From Flavobacterium sp. W4I14 (lineage in GTDB: Bacteria > Bacteroidota > Bacteroidia > Sphingobacteriales > Sphingobacteriaceae): a stretch of 64,000 bases of DNA. Position 1 is the first letter of the stretch; every line of letters begins with the position of its first letter. Position numbers and translations under genes: made by a program. Where the stretch lies: NCBI GenBank assembly GCA_030817875.1, contig JAUSZU010000001.1, positions 1 to 64,000 of the forward strand. The letters run 5' to 3'. Under the pieces are notes generated by a model. The model made no database searches. It was given only the letters and a program-made list of their open reading frames with translations, and was not told where the DNA came from. Of this stretch, positions 1 to 12,290 are shown piece after piece.

Positions 1-88
1 TCGCCCAAAAAGTTTTGGTTTGTGCAACATTTTTTCTCGTTGAAAACCATTGTGTTACCTCAAGTCCTGCAGCCATTGTTAAAAAAGC

Positions 89-119
89 TTTGGATATGCA
101 TTAAAAATCCCTACTTTTG
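89..119 (+). promoter_or_regulatory. rRNA operon promoter P1
   Basis: TTTG at 89-92, a 19-base spacer, and TACTTTTG at 112-119 match the Bacteroidota vegetative promoter (-33 TTTG, -7 TAnnTTTG). It is the first of three similarly built promoters ahead of the 16S gene. A GC-rich stretch containing CCCGCTTCGGAGG follows, as in the other two copies. Confidence 0.8.
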
Positions 120-197
120 CATCCCGCTTCGGAGGAAGGGATCAGGTTGAAAAGATGGCAGAGCGATAAGGAGGGCAGGATTTATTTTAAAATAAAT

Positions 198-228
198 ATT
201 GCTAAAGCGGAAAAGATTGCTACCTTTG
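198..228 (+). promoter_or_regulatory. rRNA operon promoter P2
   Basis: ATTG at 198-201, a 19-base spacer and TACCTTTG at 221-228 form a second vegetative-type promoter, 109 bases after P1. The bases after it (GCAGCCCGGATCGGAAG) resemble those after P1 and P3, so the units look like diverged duplicates. Confidence 0.8.
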
Positions 229-325
229 CAGCCCGGATCGGAAGAACGGGAAGCTGAACAGGATCAGCGTATTGAAATAAGGGAAAAGGGATAAAAGAAA
301 GGCTAAAAAAATAAAATTTATTTTA

Positions 326-356
326 TTTGGAAGTTTAAAAAAGATCCTTACCTTTG
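326..356 (+). promoter_or_regulatory. rRNA operon promoter P3
   Basis: TTTG at 326-329, a 19-base spacer and TACCTTTG at 349-356 form the third and most canonical promoter, 128 bases after P2. About 330 bases of leader lie between it and the 16S gene. No protein gene is convincing in 1-687; this stretch holds the promoters and the leader. Confidence 0.85.
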
Positions 357-540
357 CACTCCCAACCGAAAGGAAGGGCAAAAAAATCGGAACGGCGGAT
401 GTCGGGAAGATAACAAAAACAAGATTGAAACGGGATGAAACACAGGCAGGACGAACAAGACCGGCCGGAACTGAAACCGAAGATATATAGATGACCGGCC
501 GTGAGGCTTACTGGTCAATAAGTTCTTAAAAGAGATGTCA

Positions 541-555
541 ATGTAGCGTAGCGAG
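541..555 (+). other. 16S processing stem, left arm
   Basis: ATGTAGCGTAGCGAG at 541-555 pairs with CTCGCCACGCAACAT at 2228-2242, with 13 of 15 positions complementary, looping out the whole 16S gene. This is the expected geometry of the RNase III processing stalk of pre-16S rRNA. Confidence 0.65.
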
Positions 556-687
556 GTAATGGAGTACCGATCAAAGTACATGATTACGTAGCTTTATTTT
601 AAAGGTGGTGTCTAACAGACAACATAACAAAAAAGAAGACTATTTTTAACAATAGTTAAAACTGGTCAGCATCTTACAACACATTTT

Positions 688-2212
<1,525 letters not shown>

Positions 2213-2227
2213 GAGTAGCACCGCCTA

Positions 2228-2242
2228 CTCGCCACGCAACAT
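2228..2242 (+). other. 16S processing stem, right arm
   Basis: CTCGCCACGCAACAT, complementary to 541-555. It lies 16 bases after the 16S 3' end, consistent with a pre-rRNA stalk. The spacer from here to the first tRNA (2243-2468) holds purine-rich repeats such as AGGTAGAGGGTAATAAGGTAG and no gene. Confidence 0.65.
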
Positions 2243-2468
2243 GATATTTCAAAATAAGGTAGAGGGTAATAAGGTAGAAGGCTTAAGGTCTTGTACATGA
2301 TACTGAATACCTTATACTAAAAAGAGAAAAAAAGAAACACCCAGAAGAAAACGGTGTGCGATAGCAGAAAAGCGAAAGCATAACGGAGATTAAGATGGGG
2401 AAAGCCAAAGGAAAGCAGTAGCGGTAAGATACTATATACTGCATACGGACGCCGACCTTAAAATCAAC

Positions 2469-2543
2469 AGTCCCGTAGCTCAGCCTGGTTAGAGCACTAC
2501 ACTGATAATGTAGGGGTCTCCAGTTCAAATCTGGACGGGACTA
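2469..2543 (+). tRNA. tRNA-Ile (GAT)
   Basis: The acceptor stem AGTCCCG pairs with CGGGACT and the discriminator is A2543. The D arm is GCTC...GAGC, and the anticodon arm CTACA-CTGATAA-TGTAG carries anticodon GAT. The T arm contains GTTCAAATC. CCA is not encoded. The 16S-23S spacer is the standard place for tRNA-Ile(GAT). Confidence 0.95.
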
Positions 2544-2557
2544 CACATTAATATCCT

Positions 2558-2637
<80 letters not shown>

Positions 2638-2640
2638 TTA

Positions 2641-2900
2641 AAGGTTGAGGGTTAAAAGGTTGAAGGTGTAGGGTAAGACCTATAGCTGAAACACACCACA
2701 ACAGAATATAATACCTTATTATCGGGATAGATAATATACATTGACATAAAGAAAGATAAGAAGAAATTGCCGAAGGGGCAAGGTATCAAAGGATACCGAA
2801 TGGTTCGACTCCATGATTTTTACTAATAAGGCTGAAACGGGGCTTAGTTAGGGGACAATGAAACCCTCTACCTTTATACCCTCGACCTTCAACCTTAATA
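2641..2900. repeat. tRNA-23S spacer with inverted repeat and T-arm relic
   Basis: AGGTTGAGGGTTAAAAGGTTG and its extension (about 2642-2675) are roughly complementary to 2863-2897 (ACCCTCTACCTTTATACCC and following). The two pyrimidine/purine-rich arms, about 35 bases each, could fold around the spacer. Inside, ATGGTTCGACTCCAT at 2800-2814 looks like the T arm of a tRNA without the rest of the molecule. No protein gene is seen here. Confidence 0.5.
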
Positions 2901-2901
2901 A

Positions 2902-2955
2902 AGTTCTTTGACATATTGGAAGAAGTTAAAAAAGAAGAGCAAACAACAATAGGCG
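2902..2955 (+). promoter_or_regulatory. boxA-like element and 23S processing stem, left arm
   Basis: AGTTCTTTGACATA at 2902-2915 resembles the boxA antitermination element. The sequence continues into three blocks complementary to the region after 23S: TGACATATT (2909-2917) with AATATGTCA (5985-5993); GAAGAAGTTA with TAACTTCTTT (5971-5980); and GAAGAGCAAACAACA with TGTTGTTTGTTCTTC (5951-5965). This is the pre-23S RNase III stalk. Confidence 0.7.
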
Positions 2956-3067
2956 ACTGTTGTGTTTGTGCTCACTTGAAGGAAGAGCAATCGACCAACA
3001 AGTATGAGACATCATAACAAGAGCAAAAAAAGCATACCATATGGCGCAAAAGGCATATGAGTAGAAG

Positions 3068-5940
<2,873 letters not shown>

Positions 5941-5950
5941 GCAAACAGAC

Positions 5951-5993
5951 TGTTGTTTGTTCTTCTAACATAACTTCTTTCAATAATATGTCA
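5951..5993 (+). other. 23S processing stem, right arm
   Basis: Three blocks here are complementary to 2907-2949 upstream of the 23S gene, in matching order. This supports a long pre-23S stalk and fixes the mature 23S inside 2956-5950. Confidence 0.7.
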
Positions 5994-6081
5994 TTTAAGC
6001 GGAAAGCTAAAAGACCAAAGACTAAAGCGGAATACAGTAGCTTTAAGCTTTGAGCTTTATCCTTTCGGCTCAAATAAAAAC

Positions 6082-6194
<113 letters not shown>

Positions 6195-6205
6195 TCTTAA
6201 AAGAG

Positions 6206-6240
6206 ACCCTTCAGCAGCAATGTTGAAGGGTTTTCTTGGT
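6206..6240 (+). terminator. rRNA operon terminator
   Basis: ACCCTTCA at 6206-6213 pairs with TGAAGGGT at 6224-6231, followed by a T-rich run TTTTCTTGGT. It lies 12 bases after 5S. A near copy follows the degenerate 5S at 6409-6437. Confidence 0.85.
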
Positions 6241-6283
6241 TTATGGGCATTTCCGTTTCTTCCCTGCCGATAGCTATCCGGAG

Positions 6284-6403
6284 GGGACAGAGAAGTTAAG
6301 CCCACCAGAGCCGCCCCGATAGCTATCGGGGGTACTGTCCCGATACTTCGGGATGGGAGTCCCGGCTTCCGCCGGGATAAAATCCGGTCGGTGCCAAATC
6401 TTA
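6284..6403 (+). pseudogene. Degenerate second 5S rRNA with palindromic insertions
   Basis: Bases 6288-6314 (ACAGAGAAGTTAAGCCCACC AGAGCCG) match the real 5S, as do GGTACTG, TGGGAG and GGTCGGTGCCAAATCTTAAAAG further on. Between these islands the normal 5S sequence is replaced by palindromes: CCCCGATAGCTATCGGG after AGAGCCG, TCCCGATACTTCGGGA after GGTACTG, and TCCCGGCTTCCGCCGGGA after TGGGAG. The 5' half is lost and carries CCGATAGCTATCCGG. It cannot fold as a 5S rRNA and is a tandem duplicate of the 5S-terminator unit that has decayed. Confidence 0.8.
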
Positions 6404-6408
6404 AAAGA

Positions 6409-6442
6409 AACCCTTCCGCAGAAATGCTCAAGGGTTTTCTTG
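6409..6442 (+). terminator. Second copy of the rRNA terminator
   Basis: AACCCTT (6409-6415) pairs with AAGGGTT (6430-6436), followed by TTCTTGGTTT. The loop has diverged from the first copy but the flanks TTAAAAGA and TTTTCTTGGTTTA are shared, so this belongs to the duplicated 5S-terminator unit. Confidence 0.7.
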
Positions 6443-6471
6443 GTTTAAAACCATTCTGTTCCTGTCGTTAG

Positions 6472-6735
6472 TTTTTTCACCATTAAGCAGTTAAGAAAAG
6501 TTAAGGCAACGTTCCTTAGTGTCCTTGATCCCTTAATGATAAATGAGCTATATCGGCTTTTTCACCATTAAGAAGTTAAGATGAGTTAAGGGCTTGTTCC
6601 CACAGATTACGCTGATCTCCGCTGAGTGTTAAGGGGTCTGGTGCCGGGTGTTCCTTAATGCCCTTAATCCCTTAATGATAAATGAGCTATATCGGCTTTT
6701 CACCATTAAGAAGTTAAGAAGAGTTAAGGGGGGAC
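6472..6735. repeat. Direct repeats downstream of the rRNA operon
   Basis: Two nearly identical stretches of about 64 bases occur at 6528-6592 and 6667-6730 (CCCTTAATGATAAATGAGC ... AGAAGTTAAGA ... GAGTTAAGGG). A third, shorter copy of the second half is at 6472-6506 (CACCATTAAGCAGTTAAGAA). Between them lie ACAGATTACGCTGATCTCCG and, after the last copy, CCGCAGATTTTGCGCAGA, a type of motif often seen between genes in this group. No coding role is visible. Confidence 0.75.
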
Positions 6736-6961
6736 CGCAGATTTTGCGCAGAACCTGATCCATCTTCCGGTTTAGAAACTCCCGTCCCAAGTTCAATAGC
6801 CCTGATGGCAGCGGAAATCCCTTTTGGGCAGCGGTAGATTGTTTATCCAAAGGGTTTCCCAAAAGGATTGCAGCGTACAGCAGGACAGGACCCAGCCTAT
6901 ATGTTGCTGCTATTGCGCTTCTAATAATAAACCCATGTATAAGCGTTCTATATTCTTCCAT
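6735..6961 (-). pseudogene. Possible relic of a GxxExxxY-type gene
   Basis: The minus-strand frame reads ...IHGFIIRSAIAATYRLGP-VLL..., which loosely recalls the N-terminal I-I-x-x-A-I-x-V-H-x-x-L-G-P-G-L-L segment of GxxExxxY proteins. QKGFPLP further on recalls their Q-K-x-x-x-P-L block. The family is often surrounded by CGCAGATTACGC-type motifs, present here. The G-x-x-E-x-x-x-Y motif itself is not preserved and there is no good start. It may be chance similarity. Confidence 0.25.
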
Positions 6962-7079
6962 AAATGCTTTGTGTACAATAAATAAAACCATTTGTACCAA
7001 TGTTGATAATTTCAGCCACATTTAAAACTGATTTAACGCTAAATATGTTAATATCATAAGGTTTGCCACAATATTTGGT

Positions 7080-7087
7080 TATCTTTG
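7080..7087 (+). promoter_or_regulatory. -7 element for the acyl-ACP desaturase gene
   Basis: TATCTTTG matches TAnnTTTG and lies 27 bases before the start codon at 7115. No -33 element sits at the ideal spacing; a TTTG at 7062-7065 is too close, so only the -7 box is claimed. Confidence 0.5.
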
Positions 7088-7114
7088 TTTTTAACAAAAA
7101 TATAAGTATAAGTA

Positions 7115-8095
7115 ATGAGTTTTTTTGCAGATAAAAGAAGGGAAGTAATGTTGCATATCGAAAAATATATGCTGGAGTCGATGGGAACTTATTTGAAACC
7201 AATCGATACCAACTGGCAACCTTCTGATTTTTTACCAGATTCTACTAGTGAAACATTTTATCAAGATGTGAGAATTTTGAGGGATAATGCAAAAGATCTT
7301 TCTTACGATTTGGTAGCCGTTTTAATTGGCGATACCATTACTGAAGAAGCTTTACCAACATACGAATCTTGGTTAGCCATGGTTGATGGACATAGTAGAG
7401 ACGAAGAAGGTGGCTGGATGAAATGGGTTCGCCATTGGACTGCAGAGGAAAATCGTCATGGTGACTTATTAAATAAATATTTATACCTATCAGGCCGTGT
7501 AGATATGCGCCAAATGGAAATTTCCACACAGTATCTTATTGCTGATGGTTTCGATATTGGTACCGGGCATGATCCATACCGTAACTTTATCTACACTTCT
7601 TTTCAGGAATTGGCTACCAATGTATCGCACAGAAGGGTAGCTTCTTTAGCTAAAAAAGACGGTGATACGTTATTATCTAGAATGTGTGGTGTAATTGCAT
7701 CAGACGAGGCCAGACATGCAAAAGCTTATAAAGATTTCATGAACCGTATTTTCGAGGTTGATCCTAACGAAGCAATGTTGGCTTTTGAAGATATGATGCG
7801 CAAGAAAATTGTAATGCCAGCGCATTTCTTACGTGAGGTAGGTTTGAAAATTGGTCAAACATTTGGTCACTTTACAGATGCTGCACAACGTTTAGGTGTT
7901 TATACTGCCATTGACTATGTTGAAATTATGCAACAGCTGATTGAAGATTGGAAAATTGAGGGGATGCGTGATTTAAACGAAGCTGGTGAAAAAGCCCGCG
8001 ATTATATTATGGCTTTACCTTCGCGTTTATTACGTGTTGCCGAGCGAATGAAAAACCCTACTATAGACTATAAATTTACCTGGATTGCTGGTTAG
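7115..8095 (+). CDS. Acyl-ACP desaturase (fatty acid desaturase type 2)
   Basis: A 326-residue soluble diiron enzyme of the stearoyl-ACP Delta9 desaturase family, which introduces a double bond into acyl chains carried on acyl carrier protein. The diiron ligand motifs are EENRHG at residues 111-116 and DEARH at 197-201. TEEALPTYE near 76-84 matches the family's first ligand helix, and W-rich GGWMKWVRHWTAEEN precedes the first motif. The length is normal for bacterial members. The start at 7115 follows a TATCTTTG -7 box; an internal ATG at 7148 is possible but would trim the N-terminal helix. The gene is monocistronic, ending in a bidirectional terminator shared with the convergent icmF. The double-bond position cannot be read from sequence. 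Confidence 0.92.
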   Translation: MSFFADKRREVMLHIEKYMLESMGTYLKPIDTNWQPSDFLPDSTSETFYQDVRILRDNAKDLSYDLVAVLIGDTITEEALPTYESWLAMVDGHSRDEEGGWMKWVRHWTAEENRHGDLLNKYLYLSGRVDMRQMEISTQYLIADGFDIGTGHDPYRNFIYTSFQELATNVSHRRVASLAKKDGDTLLSRMCGVIASDEARHAKAYKDFMNRIFEVDPNEAMLAFEDMMRKKIVMPAHFLREVGLKIGQTFGHFTDAAQRLGVYTAIDYVEIMQQLIEDWKIEGMRDLNEAGEKARDYIMALPSRLLRVAERMKNPTIDYKFTWIAG

Positions 8096-8127
8096 ATTTT
8101 TGAATCTTTAGTTAATAAAATTATATG

Positions 8128-8152
8128 AGCCCTTATCAAATCGATAAGGGCT
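8128..8152. terminator. Bidirectional terminator between desaturase and icmF
   Basis: AGCCCTTATC (8128-8137), loop AAATC, GATAAGGGCT (8143-8152), a perfect 10-bp stem followed by TTTTTTA on the plus strand. It sits between convergent stops, and on the minus strand it is followed by ATATAATTTTATT. Confidence 0.88.
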
Positions 8153-8158
8153 TTTTTA

Positions 8159-11100
8159 TTACATGTTTCTTCTGTATTGGCCACCAACTTCGTAAAGTGC
8201 CTTGCTGATCTGGCCTAATGAACATACCTTACAAACCTCCATGAGCTGTTCGAAGATGTTGTCGCCGGCAATAGCCGATTTCTGGAGTTGTTTTAGCAGG
8301 TCTGCAGCACGGTCTTCATTACGGTCCTGGAATTTTTGCAATGCCGAGATCTGATACTGTTTTTCATCTTCCGTAGCACGGATTACTTCTCCGGGAACAA
8401 TAGTAGGTGAACCATTCTTGTTTAAAAAGGTATTAACGCCTACAATAGGATATTCGCCTGTATGTTTAAGCGTTTCGTAATACAGACTTTCTTCCTGAAT
8501 TTTTCCACGCTGGTACATCGTTTCCATTGCACCCAATACCCCACCACGATCGTTGATGCGTTTAAATTCTGTAAGAACAGCATCTTCTACCAGATCAGTT
8601 AATTCTTCGATGATGAAAGCACCTTGCAAAGGATTTTCATTCTTTGCTAGCCCCAATTCTCTATTGATAATCAATTGGATCGCCATGGCCCTCCTTACCG
8701 ATTCTTCTGTAGGCGTTGTAATGGCTTCATCATAAGCATTGGTATGTAGCGAATTACAGTTGTCATAAATGGCATAAAGAGCCTGTAAAGTAGTGCGAAT
8801 ATCATTAAAATCGATTTCCTGGGCATGTAATGAACGACCGGAAGTTTGAATATGGTATTTAAGCTTCTGCGAGCGATCATTTCCCTTGTATTTATTCTTG
8901 ATGGCTTTGGCCCAGATTCTTCTGGCTACACGACCGATAACAGCGTACTCTGGATCGATTCCATTGGAGAAGAAGAAAGATAGATTAGGAGCAAAGTCAT
9001 CAATATGCATGCCTCTGCTTAAATAATATTCTACAAAGGTGAAACCATTACTTAGTGTAAATGCAAGTTGCGAGATAGGATTAGCACCCGCTTCTGCAAT
9101 ATGATAGCCTGAAATGGATACCGAGTAGAAATTCCTCACTTTTTCATCGATGAAGTATTTTTGGATATCACCCATCATCCTCAGGGCAAATTCTGTAGAG
9201 AAAATACAAGTATTCTGTGCCTGATCTTCCTTTAAAATATCGGCCTGAACGGTTCCCCTAACCGAACTGATGGCTTTAGCCCTAATCTGTGCATAAATAT
9301 CCGCAGGTAAAACCTGATCTCCTGTAAGGCCCAAAAGCATTAAACCTAAGCCATTGTTTCCTTCTGGTAATGCGCCATTATAGGTTGGCCTCGGTATATT
9401 TTTTGCTTTATAGATTGCATCAATTTTAGCTTCAACTTCCTTAGTTAAATCGTTTTCGATAATGTATTTTTCGCATTGCTGATCGATTGCTGCATTCATG
9501 AAAAAGCCCAGTAACATCGGAGCAGGACCGTTAATGGTCATGGATACCGAAGTGGATGGGGCACAAAGATCAAAACCCGAATACAGTTTTTTAGCATCAT
9601 CCAAAGTAGCAATACTTACACCCGAGTTTCCGATTTTGCCATAAATATCAGGGCGAATGTGTGGATCTTCTCCGTAAAGGGTAACAGAATCAAAAGCTGT
9701 AGATAAACGGTGCGCGGGCTGACCTAAAGAAACATAATGAAAACGTTTGTTGGTTCTTTCGGGACCACCTTCTCCTGCAAACATCCGTGTAGGATCTTCG
9801 CCCTCTCTTTTTAAGGGGAATACACCTGCCGCATATGGAAATTCGCCTGGAAGGTTTTCGGTTAACAGCCACCTTAAAATATCGCCCCAATCTTCATATC
9901 TCGGTAGTGAAACTTTAGGGATATTCAGCTTTGAAAGTGATTCGTAAAATAAGGGTTGTTTAATCTCTTTATCTCGGACTTTATAAATGAAAAACTCTTC
10001 TTTGTAAGCTCTTTTGGTATCTGGCCATTGGCGCAATAAACGCCTGCATTCACCATCTAATTGTTCTTCGAAGAAAGCGTATGTTGCATTTAAGTTTTTT
10101 ACCACCCCGTCCTGCGGATACCCTTCTAGAAGAGGGGAATTAATATCATCAGCCAAATCGATTACACCTTTTAATTGGTACATTTTCCGGGCAATGGTTG
10201 CCTGTTTATCTACCCATTCGTTATACGTTTGACTCGATTCGGCAATTTCTGCCAGATAGCGGATGCGATCAGGGGGTATGATGTAAATTTTCTCTGATTG
10301 ATCAGAAGTGAGCTCCATTTTAGCCTTGAAATCAGTTCCGGTTTTTACCCTGATCTGCTCCATTAAGGCCACAAATAGGTTATTCATGCCGGGATCATTA
10401 AATTGTGATGCCATAGTTCCATAAACTGGAATTTCATCATCCTTCGCATCAAAAATATTGTGATTGCGTTTGTATTGTTTGCGTACATCCCGCAGTGCAT
10501 CTAAAGCGCCTCTTTTATCAAATTTGTTAATGGCTACCAGATCAGCGAAATCCAACATGTCGATTTTCTCCAACTGTGTAGCAGCACCAAATTCTGGGGT
10601 CATTACGTATAAGGAAACATCACAGTGTTCGGTAATTTCGGTATCTGATTGGCCAATTCCTGAGGTTTCTACAATAATTAAATCATAACCAGCTGCTTTG
10701 CAGATATCGATACTTTCCTGAACGTTTTTGGATAGTGCAAGGTTGGCCTGCCGGGTGGCTAAAGAACGCATGTAAACCCTCGGATTATTGATGGCATTCA
10801 TCCGGATACGATCGCCCAATAAAGCGCCTCCCGTTTTTCTTTTGGAAGGATCGACAGAGATAATCGCTAATGTTTTATCTTTCACTTCTACCAGGAAACG
10901 GCGGACAAGCTCATCTACAAGTGATGATTTTCCGGCTCCGCCCGTTCCGGTGATACCTAGAATAGGAGCGGTGTTGTTTTTGGATAGTTTTTTTAATTCA
11001 TCTACAAATTTCTGTGCACCTTCGGGATCATTTTCTGCAACGGTAATGGCCCCAGCAATAGCTTTAATATCTTTTGTAGGAATGGTTTCGAGCTCGTTAG

Positions 11101-11554
11101 TAATACTGACTTTGGTGATGAAATCGGTTTGGATCAGCATATCGTTGATCATGCCCTGCAAACCCATCTTACGGCCATCATCCGGAGAGTAGATTTTAGA
11201 AATCCCATAAGCCTGTAGTTCTTCTATCTCTGAAGGTAAGATTACGCCACCGCCACCTGCAAATATTTTAATATGGCCTGATCCTCTTTCTTGCAAGAGA
11301 TCGTACATGTATTTAAAGTATTCAATGTGTCCGCCTTGATAGGAAGTCATTGCAATGCCCTGAACATCTTCCTGAATGGCACAGTTTACCACTTCATCAA
11401 CCGATCTGTTATGGCCAAGGTGGATCACTTCAGCGCCTGAAGATTGGAGGATACGGCGCATAATATTAATGGTCGCATCGTGTCCATCAAAAAGGGAAGC
11501 GGCAGTTACGAAACGGATTTTATTTTTAGGCTTATATATTTCTACTTGTTGCAT
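8159..11554 (-). CDS. icmF: Fused isobutyryl-CoA mutase / G-protein chaperone (IcmF)
   Basis: A 1,131-residue single-chain adenosylcobalamin mutase. The order of domains is diagnostic of IcmF: a B12-binding domain at about residues 12-145 with DGHDAT (His25 the expected cobalt ligand) and AGGGGV near 99-104; a MeaB-like GTPase with P-loop [11 protein letters not shown] at 200-210; and a mutase TIM barrel from about 560 to the end, including [11 protein letters not shown] and [16 protein letters not shown]. It interconverts isobutyryl-CoA and n-butyryl-CoA and related branched acyl-CoAs, in valine or fatty acid metabolism. The fusion keeps the cofactor-loading chaperone with the enzyme. Exact substrate preference is not proven by sequence. 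It is preceded by a TACATTTG box and shares a terminator with the desaturase gene. Confidence 0.93.
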   Translation of the reverse strand: MQQVEIYKPKNKIRFVTAASLFDGHDATINIMRRILQSSGAEVIHLGHNRSVDEVVNCAIQEDVQGIAMTSYQGGHIEYFKYMYDLLQERGSGHIKIFAGGGGVILPSEIEELQAYGISKIYSPDDGRKMGLQGMINDMLIQTDFITKVSITNELETIPTKDIKAIAGAITVAENDPEGAQKFVDELKKLSKNNTAPILGITGTGGAGKSSLVDELVRRFLVEVKDKTLAIISVDPSKRKTGGALLGDRIRMNAINNPRVYMRSLATRQANLALSKNVQESIDICKAAGYDLIIVETSGIGQSDTEITEHCDVSLYVMTPEFGAATQLEKIDMLDFADLVAINKFDKRGALDALRDVRKQYKRNHNIFDAKDDEIPVYGTMASQFNDPGMNNLFVALMEQIRVKTGTDFKAKMELTSDQSEKIYIIPPDRIRYLAEIAESSQTYNEWVDKQATIARKMYQLKGVIDLADDINSPLLEGYPQDGVVKNLNATYAFFEEQLDGECRRLLRQWPDTKRAYKEEFFIYKVRDKEIKQPLFYESLSKLNIPKVSLPRYEDWGDILRWLLTENLPGEFPYAAGVFPLKREGEDPTRMFAGEGGPERTNKRFHYVSLGQPAHRLSTAFDSVTLYGEDPHIRPDIYGKIGNSGVSIATLDDAKKLYSGFDLCAPSTSVSMTINGPAPMLLGFFMNAAIDQQCEKYIIENDLTKEVEAKIDAIYKAKNIPRPTYNGALPEGNNGLGLMLLGLTGDQVLPADIYAQIRAKAISSVRGTVQADILKEDQAQNTCIFSTEFALRMMGDIQKYFIDEKVRNFYSVSISGYHIAEAGANPISQLAFTLSNGFTFVEYYLSRGMHIDDFAPNLSFFFSNGIDPEYAVIGRVARRIWAKAIKNKYKGNDRSQKLKYHIQTSGRSLHAQEIDFNDIRTTLQALYAIYDNCNSLHTNAYDEAITTPTEESVRRAMAIQLIINRELGLAKNENPLQGAFIIEELTDLVEDAVLTEFKRINDRGGVLGAMETMYQRGKIQEESLYYETLKHTGEYPIVGVNTFLNKNGSPTIVPGEVIRATEDEKQYQISALQKFQDRNEDRAADLLKQLQKSAIAGDNIFEQLMEVCKVCSLGQISKALYEVGGQYRRNM

Positions 11555-11618
11555 ATGATAGGATTTAAGGGATAAGTGTGCTCAAACGACCAATCCCTGT
11601 CCAAATATATTTGGTATG

Positions 11619-11626
11619 CAAATGTA
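11619..11626 (-). promoter_or_regulatory. -7 element for icmF
   Basis: The minus strand reads TACATTTG, matching TAnnTTTG, 64 bases before the icmF start. The -33 region (TGTTTAAAC) is only a weak match. Confidence 0.5.
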
Positions 11627-11682
11627 CTAAAATAAGGAGTTTAAACAGCGAATACCCTATACCGTTATGGCTTTTGGTTCAG

Positions 11683-12051
11683 CTATAAACCCTGCCCGAA
11701 TTGCAGTAAATAACCGTTATTATCGTAAATGGCAAATTCTCTCATACCACAGTCAAAATCTTCGAGCGGATAACAGATTTCACATTGATCTTTTACACTT
11801 TCCGAGTGTGTAGTCACCTCGTTTGTATTGATGTACAGTGAACCGCTCATAATTGATTTAGGGATATTGCGATGCTTGTTTGGAGAGCAAAACATAATTT
11901 CGATCTCATCTTTTCGGAGGGTTAGCCAACTCAGATCGTCAAGTTTTACATCACAAGTGAAGTTTAAAGCTTCTGTATAAAACTTTAATGTTGCTTGCAT
12001 ATCATGCGATTCGAGCATGGGTGTAAGTTTGGTTGCGATGTATGTTGACAT
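11683..12051 (-). CDS. VOC (glyoxalase/bleomycin-resistance fold) protein
   Basis: A 122-residue one-domain protein of the vicinal oxygen chelate superfamily. The beta-alpha-beta-beta-beta signature is visible: LTPMLESHDMQATLKFYTEAL at the start (trimmed here to its idea: M-x-A-T-x-x-F-Y-x-x-x-L), LTLRKDEIEIMF in the middle, and EFAIYDNNGYLLQFGQ at the end. The final metal-ligand position, often Glu, appears as Gln in LLQFGQ, so metal binding is uncertain. Substrate is unknown. It stands alone between icmF and the repeat-rich spacer. Confidence 0.75.
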   Translation of the reverse strand: MSTYIATKLTPMLESHDMQATLKFYTEALNFTCDVKLDDLSWLTLRKDEIEIMFCSPNKHRNIPKSIMSGSLYINTNEVTTHSESVKDQCEICYPLEDFDCGMREFAIYDNNGYLLQFGQGL

Positions 12052-12091
12052 GATCTAAAATAAAGGAAATAGGAAATTTTAGCAAGTTATC

Positions 12092-12243
12092 GTCATTTCG
12101 AGTTTGAATTATGTATAAAATCAATATTGATGAATGAGAATCTGATGTATATGCTTACCTCAAGCTACCGTCATTTCGAGCGGAGTCGAGAAATCTATGA
12201 TGATAGATCTCTCCATTCCACTGCGTTCCAGTCGAGATGACGA
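12092..12243. repeat. Dispersed inverted repeat of the CGTCATTTCGAG type
   Basis: CGTCATTTCGAGCGGAG at 12171-12187 is mirrored by CAGTCGAGATGACG at 12229-12242, and AGAAATCTA by TAGATCTCT between them, so the unit can form a long hairpin. Another CGTCATTTCGAG stands at 12092. A related fragment lies near 58551-58596 (CGTCATTTCGACTGGAGC and GGAATGGAGAAATCTA). It is an intergenic repeat family. Confidence 0.7.
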
Positions 12244-12260
12244 CTTCATTAAAACAAAAA

Positions 12261-12282
12261 AACTATGCTGGTGAGCATAGTT
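12261..12282 (-). terminator. Terminator of the PafA-type phosphatase gene
   Basis: AACTATGCT (12261-12269), loop GGTG, AGCATAGTT (12274-12282), a perfect 9-bp stem. On the minus strand it is followed by TTTTTGTTTTAATG, a good U-tract. It begins 8 bases after the phosphatase stop. Confidence 0.85.
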
Positions 12283-12290
12283 TTCTTGAA

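Noticed and set aside
1..75. A minus-strand open frame from ATG at 75 to the left edge (MAAGLEVTQWF...)
   Set aside because: Only 25 codons are visible and no family is recognisable. It could be the 5' end of a real gene outside the window, but it cannot be supported.
10788..11192. A 134-codon frame opposite icmF, and similar long antisense frames at 43411-43947 and 52135-52545
   Set aside because: They lie opposite well-supported enzymes (IcmF, PyrB, S1) in a frame relation that commonly creates shadows. No promoter or family match is seen.
8159..11554. IcmF as a novel fusion
   Set aside because: The order B12 domain, G domain and mutase is already well known as IcmF.
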